Positions 8,574-17,490 of a stretch of DNA of 64,000 bases are shown here, piece by piece. Position numbers and translations under genes: made by a program. The stretch comes from Saprospiraceae bacterium (GTDB taxonomy: Bacteria; Bacteroidota; Bacteroidia; Chitinophagales; Saprospiraceae). Each line of letters opens with the position of its first letter. The stretch's first letter is position 1. Below the pieces are notes generated by a model, which had not been told where the DNA came from, did no database searches, and saw only the letters and a list, made by a program, of their open reading frames with translations. The stretch lies in contig JADKBS010000005.1 in the NCBI GenBank assembly GCA_016714985.1, positions 458,481 to 522,480 on the forward strand. Direction: 5' to 3'.

Positions 8574-9287
8574 TCAAACCTTCATCTCAAAGGATTTGTC
8601 GTTCTGTTGCCGGTATTTCTCCACATCGAACTTGTAAAGGAAGGAACCCTTGCGGGAGGTGGTCATGTCCTTTTCATCCAGTTTTTCCAGAATATCGAGG
8701 GAATTGATTTTGTTAATGAAATTGCGCTTATCGAGCTTGGTGTCCCAGATGGCTTCATAGAGCTTTTGCAGTTCCCGCATGGTGAACTTTTCGGGTAAGA
8801 GGTCGAAGCCGATTGGCTCGGTGGTTGTGCGCAACCGCAAACGGTACAAAGCATGTTGCACCATGTGGTCGTGGTCGAAAATGAGCTTGGGGGCATCTGA
8901 AACATTGAACCATTTCGCGGAGAACTGCTTGACGAGGTTCTTGCTATGCTCCTTGATATTTATCAAGGCATAGTACGCTGTGGAAATAGTGCGCTCAACG
9001 GGGTCTCGGTTAACTTCGCTGAAAGTTGAGACCTGCTCCATGTATATGTCATCGAGTCCAGTGTAAAGTTCCAAAATCCTAGTAGCAGCAGCTTCCAAGG
9101 TTTCATCCTTTTTGAGGAAGCCGCCCACGAGCGACCATTTTCCTTTTTCAGGTTCAATACCCCTTTTTATCAATAGGATTTTCAGGTCCTCGCCGTCAAA
9201 CCCAAAAATGATGCAGTCCACTGCCAGCAACACCTTGTCCGCTTGGTCGTAGCGGTGGGTTGCGCCATGTTCGTTTTCCATTTCCAT
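8574..9287 (-). CDS. araR: Nudix-type transcriptional regulator AraR
   Basis: A 237-residue NrtR/AraR-type protein: an N-terminal Nudix domain (about residues 15-150) and a C-terminal winged-helix DNA-binding domain (about 155-225, FTMRELQKLYEAI). The Nudix box at 56-78 keeps G56, E62, R70 and G77, but the catalytic glutamates of REUXEEXGU are replaced by I71, L74 and Y75, so it should be a sensor rather than a hydrolase. Bacteroidetes AraR is known to be a Nudix-family repressor of arabinose genes. The gene is divergent from an arabinose operon, which supports this function. Confidence 0.88.
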   Translation of the reverse strand: MEMENEHGATHRYDQADKVLLAVDCIIFGFDGEDLKILLIKRGIEPEKGKWSLVGGFLKKDETLEAAATRILELYTGLDDIYMEQVSTFSEVNRDPVERTISTAYYALINIKEHSKNLVKQFSAKWFNVSDAPKLIFDHDHMVQHALYRLRLRTTTEPIGFDLLPEKFTMRELQKLYEAIWDTKLDKRNFINKINSLDILEKLDEKDMTTSRKGSFLYKFDVEKYRQQNDKSFEMKV

Positions 9288-9442
9288 AATCTTCGCTCGA
9301 ATTTAATTTAGCATCCATAATTGCGATTGCACTAAAGCGCCAAAATTAGGACAATGAATGGCTTTTGAGCAAGGACTTATTGACTGGTTGAGTAAAGATT
9401 TGGGAATAAGTAGGGCCTTCGCTTTTAAAAATAGGCAAAATG

Positions 9443-9474
9443 TTTTGATTTGATAAGTGTCAATTTTACATTTG
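9443..9474 (+). promoter_or_regulatory. Putative promoter of the arabinose operon
   Basis: TTTTG at 9443-9447 and TAcaTTTG at 9467-9474 are separated by 19 bp, matching the Bacteroidota -33/-7 consensus. The start codon of the first gene is at 9573, leaving a ~95-nt leader. The -7 element overlaps the candidate AraR operator. Confidence 0.6.
9458..9470. promoter_or_regulatory. Candidate AraR operator overlapping the ara promoter
   Basis: A 13-bp near-palindrome tgtcaattttaca (one mismatched pair, central T). It lies in the 285-bp region shared by araR and the arabinose operon and overlaps the start of the -7 element, the position expected for repression. Assignment to AraR is inference from context. 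Confidence 0.45.
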
Positions 9475-9572
9475 CAATGACTAGGCATAAAAACAATGGG
9501 ACGGCACCAAGTTTACAGTTCCGAAAACACTGTGTTCGATCCTAACAAGTTTTTCTGCCAAAAAGGTAATAC

Positions 9573-10178
9573 ATGAAAAACAAACCCGCCACCAAGCTGC
9601 TTGCCTACTTGATGCTCACGTTGGGATGTCATACTTTATGGTGTTCAAACGGCAACCCCGACTCTCTTTCCCTGCTGTTGAAGGCCAGCCAATTCACCGT
9701 AAACACCGACCAAATCGTGGCACCTATACAGCCCACGATGTACGGCATTTTCTTCGAGGACATCAACTTCGGGGCGGACGGCGGCCTCTATGCTGAATTG
9801 GTGAAAAACCGCACCTTCGAGTTTGATGATCGGATGATGGGCTGGGAGCAACCTGCCAGCAACCGCTTTTCGATGAACGACCAAGCGGGGCTTTATGCTT
9901 CCGCAACATTGGATGAAAAGACCAAGGATCTGGTTTTCAAAATCGTTAATGCAACGGCTTTTGAGCAGCCCATCAGCATCAACCTGACAGGCATAAAGAC
10001 GGTGGGCAAAACCGGGACGCTTACCATGCTGAAAAGCAAAGACAGGAACGCCGTGAACGCTTTTGAAAACCCCAATAAAATCTTGCCGACCAGCAAGGAT
10101 GTCAGTTTCACAGGAAAAGACATCGGCCTGTCGGTGCTGCCAAAATCGGTGAACGTGCTACGGGTGTTATACAAATAA
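9573..10178 (+). pseudogene. GH51 alpha-L-arabinofuranosidase with large internal in-frame deletion
   Basis: Family members are about 650 residues; this one is 201. The first part has a signal peptide and the conserved N-terminal block PTMYGIFFEDINFGADGG (about residues 50-70). From about residue 108 the sequence jumps to a typical C-terminal domain (NDQAGLYASATLDEK, then the final beta-sandwich to residue 201). The (beta/alpha)8 barrel carrying both catalytic glutamates is missing, roughly 430-450 residues, with the frame kept. The protein cannot be an active arabinofuranosidase. It is the first gene of the ara operon; araB follows after 8 bp. An assembly collapse is an alternative. Confidence 0.75.
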
Positions 10179-10186
10179 TTGATAAA

Positions 10187-11846
10187 ATGAAAAACTACGT
10201 CATAGGACTTGACTACGGCACCGACTCGGTGCGGGCCGTTTTGATTGATGCCAGCAATGGGGCGGAGATGGCGTCCAGCGTGCACTGGTACGCCCGCTGG
10301 AAGGAGGGCAAATACTGCGATCCGGCTGGCAACCAGTTCCGGCAGCACCCGCTCGACCATATCGAGGGGATGGAAAACACTATCAAGGCCGTGGTGCGTG
10401 AGTCGGGCGTGGCCCCTGAAACGGTGCGCGGCATCTGCGTGGACACCACGGGCAGCTCGCCCATTGCGGTAGCAAAAGACGGGACACCGCTCTGCATGGT
10501 GCCAGGCTTCGAGGAAAATCCGAATGCCATGCTGGTGCTCTGGAAAGACCACACAGCCATTGCGGAAGCAGCAGAAATCAATGCGCTGGCGAGGAGCTGG
10601 GGCGGCGAGGACTACACCAAATACGAGGGTGGCATTTACTCGTCCGAGTGGTTTTGGGCAAAAATCCTGCACGTAATTCGGGAGGATGCAGCCGTTCGCA
10701 GTGGGGCGTACTCGTGGGTCGAACATTGTGATTTAATGACCAATATCCTCATTGGCTATCAAGATATTGACACCTTGAAACGCAGCCGCTGCGCTGCCGG
10801 GCACAAGGCCATGTGGCATGAGGACTGGGACGGCCTGCCGCCCACGGATTTCCTCGTGAAATTACATCCGTACCTGGCGGAACTGCGAGGCCACCTTTAC
10901 AGGTACACTTACACTTCTGATATTGTCGCAGGAAACCTCAGTGCTGCTTGGGCACAAAAACTCGGCCTGACCACCAACACCATCATTGCCGTAGGCACCT
11001 TCGATGCACACGCTGGGGCGGTTGGCGTAAAAGTAGAAGAACACAGCCTCGTGCGGGTGATGGGCACTTCCACCTGCGACATGATGGTGGCCCCGAAAGC
11101 CGTCATCGGCAGCAACACCGTGCGGGGCATCTGCGGGCAAGTGGATGGCTCCATCCTGCCCGGCATGATTGGATTGGAGGCAGGGCAGAGCGCCTTCGGC
11201 GACTTGCTGGCTTGGTTCAAAGACGTGCTGATGTGGCCAATGGACAACCTGTTGCAAAGCAGCGAAAGCATTTCTGCGGAGCAAAAACAACAACTCATCG
11301 AGGAAATGGAACAAGGCCTGCTGCGCAAACTGACCGAACAGGCCGAGGCTATCCCGCTCACCGAGAACCTGCCCGTCGCCCTTGATTGGATAAATGGCCG
11401 CCGCACACCCGATGCCAACCAAGCCCTGAAAAGCGCCATCATGGGCTTGTCGCTGGGCACTGGGGCAGCACATATTTTCAAGGCATTGGTACACGCCATT
11501 TGTTTTGGTTCCAAAAAAATCGTGGACCGCTTCGAGGACGAAGGCGTGAAAATCAACAAGGTCGTCGGCATCGGAGGGGTGGCCCGCAAGTCGCCGTACA
11601 TCATGCAGACCTTGGCCAATGTGCTGAACCGTCCCATCGTCGTAGCTTCGTCGGACTATGCCCCCAGCATTAGGGGCAGCCATTTACGCTGCCACGGCGG
11701 CAGGCCTCTACCCGACGGTCTTGGAGGCCAGCCAGCACATGGCCAGCAGCTTCGAGGCGGAGTATTTTCCGCAGGCGGAGCAGGTGGCGGTTTTTGAGAA
11801 ACTGATGGGGAGGTATGAGGGGCTAGCGCAGTTTATAGAAGGTTGA
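10187..11846 (+). CDS. araB: L-ribulokinase, frameshifted near the 3' end
   Basis: FGGY-family kinase phosphorylating L-ribulose in arabinose catabolism. The N-terminal GLDYGTDSVRAVLIDA phosphate loop and the actin-like ATPase core are intact to about residue 490. At a run of five C (11661-11665) the frame is lost: the uncorrected frame runs on to 11797 with nonsense residues (SIRGSHLRCHGG). Removing one base gives DYAPALGAAIYAAT and a normal C-terminus ending FIEG at 11846, 553 residues, as expected for AraB. This is either a sequencing indel in the C run or a real mutation. The stop codon at 11844-11846 lies inside a repeat arm. Confidence 0.88.
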
Positions 11847-11936
11847 TAACGGTTGATAAAAGTTGATAAGGGTTGATTGCCCAAATAACGCAGTCACCTA
11901 TCAACCATTATCAACCGCTATCAACCATTATCAACC
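11841..11936. repeat. ggttgataa word palindrome between araB and araD
   Basis: The left arm (11841-11878) holds four copies of a ggttgata(a) word. The right arm (11898-11936) holds four reverse-complement copies (tatcaacc). The left arm contains the araB stop codon and the right arm ends 4 bp before the araD ATG. The first 40 bases match the element at 14301 with one difference. Confidence 0.85.
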
Positions 11937-11940
11937 AAAA

Positions 11941-12636
11941 ATGAAATACAAAGACCTAAAACAAGCCTGCTACGAGGCCAACATGGAGCTGAACGCCCTG
12001 AACCTCGTCATTTATACCTTCGGCAACGTGAGCGCCGTGGACCGGGCGGCAGGCGTATTCGCCATCAAGCCGAGCGGGGTGCCTTATGAGGTGCTGCGAC
12101 CGGAGGACATCGTGATTTTGGACTTTGAAAACAAGGTGGTGGAAGGAACGAAGCGACCATCTTCCGACACGAAGACCCATGCTTGGCTCTATAAAAACTG
12201 GGAAAAAATTGGCGGCATCGCCCATACCCACGCCACCTACTCGGTCGCTTGGGCGCAGGCGCAACGGGACATCCCCATTTTCGGGACGACCCACGCCGAC
12301 CACCTGACCGCCGACATCCCCTGCGCCGAACCGATGCGGGACGACCTCATCGAGGGCAACTACGAGCACAACACGGGCATCCAAATCACGGACTGCTTCC
12401 GGGAGCGGGGCCTCGACTACGAAGAGGTGCCGATGGTGCTGATTGGCAACCACGGGCCGTTCACTTGGGGCAAGGATGCCGCCAAGGCCGTTTATCACAG
12501 CAAAGTGCTGGAAGAAGTGGCGAGAATGGCATATTTGACCCTGCAAATCAACCCCAACGCACCAAGGTTGAAGGATTCATTGATTAAAAAACATTACGAG
12601 CGGAAGCACGGGAAGAACGCCTATTATGGGCAATAG
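11941..12636 (+). CDS. araD: L-ribulose-5-phosphate 4-epimerase
   Basis: A 231-residue class II aldolase-family enzyme making D-xylulose 5-phosphate, the last step of the arabinose pathway. The SGNVS-like FGNVSAVD, KPSGVPYE, SSDTKTHAWLY and zinc-binding HTHATY motifs, and a later GNHGPF block, are all present at family positions. The start at 11941 is chosen because the upstream extension only translates the repeat arm. Length equals that of E. coli AraD. Confidence 0.96.
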   Translation: MKYKDLKQACYEANMELNALNLVIYTFGNVSAVDRAAGVFAIKPSGVPYEVLRPEDIVILDFENKVVEGTKRPSSDTKTHAWLYKNWEKIGGIAHTHATYSVAWAQAQRDIPIFGTTHADHLTADIPCAEPMRDDLIEGNYEHNTGIQITDCFRERGLDYEEVPMVLIGNHGPFTWGKDAAKAVYHSKVLEEVARMAYLTLQINPNAPRLKDSLIKKHYERKHGKNAYYGQ

Positions 12637-12797
12637 CCCACGTAATCGCCAAATTTATTTGGCGGTTTTCGCCCTTTTGTCATTGCAGAAGGCAAACTGC
12701 AACATCATGAGGGTAACGTTGATTTGCAGGAGCAAACATGACGTCGCAGGTCGCCTTCGGCGATGACAAGAGGAAATTAAAAAGCAAAACGATCTTA

Positions 12798-14306
12798 ATG
12801 AAAAAACTCAAGAACAAAGAAATCTGGTTCATCACAGGAAGCCAGCATTTGTACGGGCCGGAGGTGTTGAAACAAGTTGCGCAGCACTCCGAAACCATCG
12901 TGAAAGCGCTGAACGAGGACGCCAAGCTCTTGGTGAGCCTGCGGTACAAGGACGTGGTGAAGACCCCCGACGAAATCCTACAGACCTGCATTGCGGCGAA
13001 TGCCGACCCGGACTGCATCGGCGTGGTGGTTTGGATGCACACGTTTTCCCCAGCCAAAATGTGGATTCGGGCGCTGTCGAACTTGCGGAAACCGCTTTGC
13101 CACCTGCACACGCAGTACAATGCGGAAATCCCGTGGGAGAGCATTGACATGGACTTCATGAACCTGAACCAGGCGGCGCACGGCGACCGGGAGTTCGGGC
13201 ACCTCATGTCGAGGATGCGCAAGAAGCGGAAAATCGTGGTGGGGCATTGGCAAAGCCCGTCCGTGCAGCAAAAACTGGCCATTTGGTCACGGGTGGCAAT
13301 GGGCTGGCACGAGCTGCAAACGCTGAAAGTCGCCCGTATCGGCGACAATATGCGGGAAGTGGCCGTGACCGAAGGCGACAAGGTGGAAGCGCAAATCCGC
13401 TTCGGATTTGCGGTGAATGGCTACGACACGACCGATGTTTTGCGGCATTTGCCTTCGGCAACGAGCGGGGAGGTGAAGGCGCTTTTGGAGGCTTATGAAA
13501 ACGAGTACAAACTGACCGCTTCGCTGAAAGCGGGCGGCCAGCAAAGGGACTCACTCGTGGAAGCGGCTCGCATCGAACTGGCCTTGCGCAGCTTTTTGGA
13601 AGGTGGCGGCTTTGGTGCCTACACCGATACTTTTGAGAACCTCGGCGAGTTCAAGCAGTTGCCGGGCATCGCTTCGCAACGGCTGATGGCCGACGGCTAC
13701 GGCTTCGGAGCGGAGGGTGACTGGAAAACGGCAGCCCTATTGCGCAGCATGAAAACAATGGCGCAAGGGCTGGACGGCGGCACTTCTTTCATGGAGGATT
13801 ACACCTACCATTTCACGCCAGAAAAATCATACGTGCTGGGTTCGCACATGCTGGAAATCTGCCCCAGTATTGCGGCGCACCAACCAAGCTGCGAGATACA
13901 CCCGCTGGGCATCGGTGGCAAGGCCGACCCCGTCCGGCTCGTCTTCGACAGCATGACCGGCCCGGCGCTCAACGCCTCGCTGGTGGACATGGGCAACCGT
14001 TTCCGATTGATAATCAACGAGGTAGAAGCCGTTCCGCCTTCGGCGAATCTGCCCAAACTGCCCGTGGCCCGTGTGCTTTGGGATGCAAAACCGAACCTCG
14101 AAACTGCCGCCACCGCATGGATTTTGGCGGGCGGGGCGCACCACACCGTTTATACCCAAGCCCTGACGACCGAGTACCTGGAGGACTTCGCAGACATGGC
14201 GGGCATCGAGTGCGTGGTGATTGACGAGGGGACGAATATCCGTGATTTTAAGAACCAGCTCAATGCGAACGAGGTGTATTATCACCTGTTTGAAATTCGG
14301 GGTTGA
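12798..14306 (+). CDS. araA: L-arabinose isomerase
   Basis: A 502-residue isomerase converting L-arabinose to L-ribulose in the cytosol. Family blocks visible are WFITGSQHLYG at the N-terminus, VVVWMHTFSPAKMW, EDYTYHF before the second half, GSHMLEICPS, and the C-terminal AGGAHHTVYTQAL. The start at 12798 is chosen for the conserved MKKLKNKEIWF beginning; the ORF upstream is not family-like. The stop codon sits inside the next repeat arm. Confidence 0.97.
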   Translation: MKKLKNKEIWFITGSQHLYGPEVLKQVAQHSETIVKALNEDAKLLVSLRYKDVVKTPDEILQTCIAANADPDCIGVVVWMHTFSPAKMWIRALSNLRKPLCHLHTQYNAEIPWESIDMDFMNLNQAAHGDREFGHLMSRMRKKRKIVVGHWQSPSVQQKLAIWSRVAMGWHELQTLKVARIGDNMREVAVTEGDKVEAQIRFGFAVNGYDTTDVLRHLPSATSGEVKALLEAYENEYKLTASLKAGGQQRDSLVEAARIELALRSFLEGGGFGAYTDTFENLGEFKQLPGIASQRLMADGYGFGAEGDWKTAALLRSMKTMAQGLDGGTSFMEDYTYHFTPEKSYVLGSHMLEICPSIAAHQPSCEIHPLGIGGKADPVRLVFDSMTGPALNASLVDMGNRFRLIINEVEAVPPSANLPKLPVARVLWDAKPNLETAATAWILAGGAHHTVYTQALTTEYLEDFADMAGIECVVIDEGTNIRDFKNQLNANEVYYHLFEIRG

Positions 14307-14397
14307 TAACGGTTGATAAAGGTTGATAAGGGTTGATTGCTCGCATGACGCAGGCCCTTATCAACCACATCAACTTTTATCAACCCTTATCAACCAT
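14301..14397. repeat. ggttgataa word palindrome between araA and galM
   Basis: Second copy of the ara-locus element. The left arm 14301-14338 is nearly identical to that at 11841. The right arm 14357-14397 (cttatcaaccacatcaac...) is more diverged. The left arm contains the araA stop codon; the right arm ends a few bases before the galM ATG. Confidence 0.85.
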
Positions 14398-14403
14398 AAC
14401 AAA

Positions 14404-15579
14404 ATGAACAAGCCTTTTTCTCACCTACTCACCATCGCCCTCGTGGCGGCAACCTCCATTTTTATGGTAAATTGCAAAAACGAAACACCGCCTACTGAGG
14501 CCGCTGAAACGCCCGCCCCTGCTGCAATCGCCATTGCTAAAACCTCATTCGGCACAACGGCTGATGGACAAGCGGTGGACAAATTTACCCTAAAAAACAA
14601 GCAGGGTATGCAGGTGGACGTGATTACCTACGGCGGCATCATTACCACCTGGACGGCGCCAGACAAAGCGGGCAACTACGCCAACGTGGTGCTCGGCTAC
14701 GACAATTTGGCGCAGTACGAAAAAGCAACGCCGTACTTCGGGGCGCTGATTGGGCGCTACGGAAACCGCATTGCCAAAGGCAAATTCACCCTAGATGGCC
14801 AGACCTATCAACTCGAAACCAACGACGGCCCAAACACCCTGCACGGCGGTGTGAAGGGCTTCGACAAAGTGGTTTGGACGGCCAGCGAGCAGCCCGTGGA
14901 CAATGGTTCGGCGCTGAAACTCACCTATGTGAGCAAGGACGGCGAAGGCGGCTATCCCGGTACCTTGACTTCGACGGTCGTTTATCACCTCACCGACGAT
15001 AATGCGCTAGAAGTGAGCTACGAAGCGACCACCGACAAAAAGACCGTGGTGAACCTGACGCAGCACAGCTATTTCAACCTGTCCGGCGATTTTACGAAGC
15101 CCATCCTCGACCACGAGCTGACGATTGATGCGGACAAATTTATCCCTGTAGATGTGACCCTCATTCCAACGGGCGAATTGAAGCCTGTGGAGAAAACGCC
15201 GTTTGATTTCCGGCAGGCCAAAACCATTGGAAAAGACATCGAACAAAAGGACGACCAACTGACCAAGGGCAAGGGCTACGACCATTGCTGGGTGTTGAAC
15301 GGGCAGGGCTTCCGCAAGGTGTCCACGGCCTACCACGCTGGTACGGGCAGGCTGTTGGAGGTTTCCACGGATGAGCCGGGTATCCAGTTTTATTGTGGCA
15401 ATTTCCTCGATGGTACTTTGCCGATGCCGGGCGGTGGCACTTATGCCCATCGCACAGGTTTTTGCTTGGAAACGCAGCACTATCCCGATTCACCGAATCA
15501 AAGTTCATTTCCAACCACTACATTAGCTCCCGGCGAGAAATACGAAACGAAGACGACGTTTAAATTTTCAGCGAAATAA
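14404..15579 (+). CDS. galM: Aldose 1-epimerase (mutarotase), probable lipoprotein
   Basis: A 391-residue galactose mutarotase-family enzyme interconverting sugar anomers. An N-terminal hydrophobic segment ends at a cysteine (FMVNCKNE), suggesting an exported lipoprotein, although Asn before the Cys is unusual. Catalytic-region motifs visible are IGRYGNRIAKGKF, NTLHGG, LTQHSYFNLSG and the C-terminal FCLETQHYPDSPN. Its place after araA and before a sugar symporter suggests it feeds the arabinose pathway. Confidence 0.92.
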   Translation: MNKPFSHLLTIALVAATSIFMVNCKNETPPTEAAETPAPAAIAIAKTSFGTTADGQAVDKFTLKNKQGMQVDVITYGGIITTWTAPDKAGNYANVVLGYDNLAQYEKATPYFGALIGRYGNRIAKGKFTLDGQTYQLETNDGPNTLHGGVKGFDKVVWTASEQPVDNGSALKLTYVSKDGEGGYPGTLTSTVVYHLTDDNALEVSYEATTDKKTVVNLTQHSYFNLSGDFTKPILDHELTIDADKFIPVDVTLIPTGELKPVEKTPFDFRQAKTIGKDIEQKDDQLTKGKGYDHCWVLNGQGFRKVSTAYHAGTGRLLEVSTDEPGIQFYCGNFLDGTLPMPGGGTYAHRTGFCLETQHYPDSPNQSSFPTTTLAPGEKYETKTTFKFSAK

Positions 15580-15580
15580 T

Positions 15581-15666
15581 GGTGACTCGTGACTCGTGAT
15601 TGGGTTGGCCCACTGCAACTATGGCCCAACGAGTCACGAGTCACGAGTCACCAATCACTAATCACC
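15581..15666. repeat. gtgactc word palindrome between galM and the symporter gene
   Basis: The left arm ggtgactcgtgactcgtgat starts 2 bp after the galM stop. The right arm (15622-15666) repeats acgagtcacgagtcacgagt and ends 13 bp before the symporter ATG. The middle gggttggcc pairs with ggcccaac. Same word class as 379 and 53969. Confidence 0.85.
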
Positions 15667-15678
15667 AACTTTCAACCT

Positions 15679-17436
15679 ATGCAACCAGTACTAGCGACCA
15701 TTGATTGGGTAGTCATTGTCCTTTATTTTCTGCTCATTTTTGGCATTGCCTGGCGGGTCATCCGCAAAGGGAACAACACAACGGACGAATACTTTCTGGC
15801 TGGGCGGAACCTCGGCTGGTTTGTCGTCGGAGCCTCCATTTTTGCATCCAATATCGGCTCGGAACACCTTGTCGGCCTAGCAGGTTCGGGCGCTACGAGC
15901 GGCGTGGCAATGGCCCACTACGAGCTTCATGCTTGGTGTCTTTTGGTGCTGGGTTGGGTGTTGGCGCCTTTCTACATGCGTTCCAATATCTACACGATGC
16001 CGGAGTTTCTGGAAAAGCGCTTCTCCTCAACTGCGCGTTGGGTGCTTTCGGTGATTTCCTTGGTGGCTTATGTTTTGACCAAAATAGCGGTTGGCATCTT
16101 TGCTGGTGGCGTCGTTTTCGCAGTCCTGCTACCGGAAATGAGCTTCATGGGCTTGGACAGTTTCTGGGTCGGCTCTATCCTCGTGGTGGTTTTGACGGGT
16201 ATTTACACCATCCTTGGTGGCCTGTTGGCGGTCGCCTACACTGAGGCTATCCAGACTATTATCCTCATCATTGGCTCTGCATTGGTGACTTATTATGGCC
16301 TTGATTTATTGGGCGGCTGGGCCGAATTGAAGTCCATCGTTGGTTCTGAAATGTTTAACCTTTGGAAGCCGCTCGTTCCAGATGGCATGACAGGCACTTG
16401 GGCACCTGTGAAAACCAGCACCGAAATGGCTTGGTATTTCAACAGCAACTACCCTTGGCTCGGAATGTTGTTCTGTGCGCCCATCATTGGCCTGTGGTAT
16501 TGGTGTACCGACCAGTACATCGTGCAGCGGATGCTCGGTGCGCCGAACCTGACGGAAGCCCGCAGGGGCACCATTGCGGCAGCATTTTTCAAACTTTTGC
16601 CCGTTTTCATTTTCATCGTACCAGGCATGATTTGTTATGCGCTGGCCATCAGCGGCAAAAACCAAGAAATCGCCACCGCCCTCTTGGACAGCAACGGAAA
16701 ACTCATCACAGAGAACGCCCAGCAGGTGTTCCCGTTGTTGGTGGCCAAAATATTGCCGGCGGGCATCCGGGGCATCGTGGTGGCTGGCCTTTTGGCGGCT
16801 TTGATGAGTTCGTTGGCTGGGGTGTTCAACGCTTGTTCCACCTTGTTCACGATGGACTTGTACCCAAAGTTCCGCCAAAACGTTTCCGAGAAAGACCTCG
16901 TTCGGGTGGGCCGGATTGCCACCGCCGTGATGGTGGTCATCGGCCTGCTGTGGATTCCCGTGATACAGGGCAGCCGTGGCCTCTACGACTACCTCCAAAG
17001 CGTTCAGGGCTACCTCGCACCGCCCATTTTCGTGGTGTTCTTCTTCGGCATTTTCAACAAACGGATGAACGCCAAAGGAGCCATGGCGGCCTTGTTGGTT
17101 GGCTTCGCAATGGGCCTATTCCGTTTGGCGATCGACACGCCCGTAGCACTCGGCGACGGCTTCCATTATGAGGAAGGCTCGTTCTTCTGGGTCATCAACA
17201 ATATCTTCTTCCAATACTACAGCCTACTGATCTTCCTTGTTTCTGCTGCCGCAATGGTGCTGGTGAGCTACAATTCCGAGGCACCTAATCCGAAACAGAT
17301 TCAGGGCCTTACCCTCGGTACTGTTTCTGCCGAACAGAAGGCCGAGACCAGGGCCACTTACGGGACAATTGACTATGTTTTTTCTGGACTGGTCATTGTG
17401 CTGATTTTGGCGGCTTATCTGTATTTCCAAGGGTAG
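15679..17436 (+). CDS. Sodium/solute symporter (SSS family), probable arabinose importer
   Basis: A 585-residue inner-membrane protein with about 14 hydrophobic helices. The SSS signature region is visible: DEYFLAGRNLGWFVVGASIF, SNIGSEHLVGLAG and LYWCTDQ-like WYWCTDQYIVQRML. It closely resembles sodium/glucose (SGLT-like) transporters. The start at 15679 is chosen because the upstream extension translates the repeat. The last position in the ara operon suggests arabinose or arabinoside uptake; the substrate is inferred. Confidence 0.9.
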   Translation: MQPVLATIDWVVIVLYFLLIFGIAWRVIRKGNNTTDEYFLAGRNLGWFVVGASIFASNIGSEHLVGLAGSGATSGVAMAHYELHAWCLLVLGWVLAPFYMRSNIYTMPEFLEKRFSSTARWVLSVISLVAYVLTKIAVGIFAGGVVFAVLLPEMSFMGLDSFWVGSILVVVLTGIYTILGGLLAVAYTEAIQTIILIIGSALVTYYGLDLLGGWAELKSIVGSEMFNLWKPLVPDGMTGTWAPVKTSTEMAWYFNSNYPWLGMLFCAPIIGLWYWCTDQYIVQRMLGAPNLTEARRGTIAAAFFKLLPVFIFIVPGMICYALAISGKNQEIATALLDSNGKLITENAQQVFPLLVAKILPAGIRGIVVAGLLAALMSSLAGVFNACSTLFTMDLYPKFRQNVSEKDLVRVGRIATAVMVVIGLLWIPVIQGSRGLYDYLQSVQGYLAPPIFVVFFFGIFNKRMNAKGAMAALLVGFAMGLFRLAIDTPVALGDGFHYEEGSFFWVINNIFFQYYSLLIFLVSAAAMVLVSYNSEAPNPKQIQGLTLGTVSAEQKAETRATYGTIDYVFSGLVIVLILAAYLYFQG

Positions 17437-17453
17437 CGGATTTGTAATTGACG

Positions 17454-17490
17454 AAAATGGCGGCGTGGCTTTGGGTCATGCCGCCATTTT
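17454..17490. terminator. Bidirectional terminator at the end of the arabinose operon
   Basis: A perfect 11-bp stem (17454-17464 with 17480-17490) with flanking A and T runs, between the symporter gene and the convergent BRO-N gene. Confidence 0.85.

Noticed and set aside
11661..11846. Programmed frameshift in araB
   Set aside because: A C5 run alone is not a known slippery site, no downstream stimulatory structure was recognised within the coding part, and several other genes show similar indels; error or mutation is simpler.
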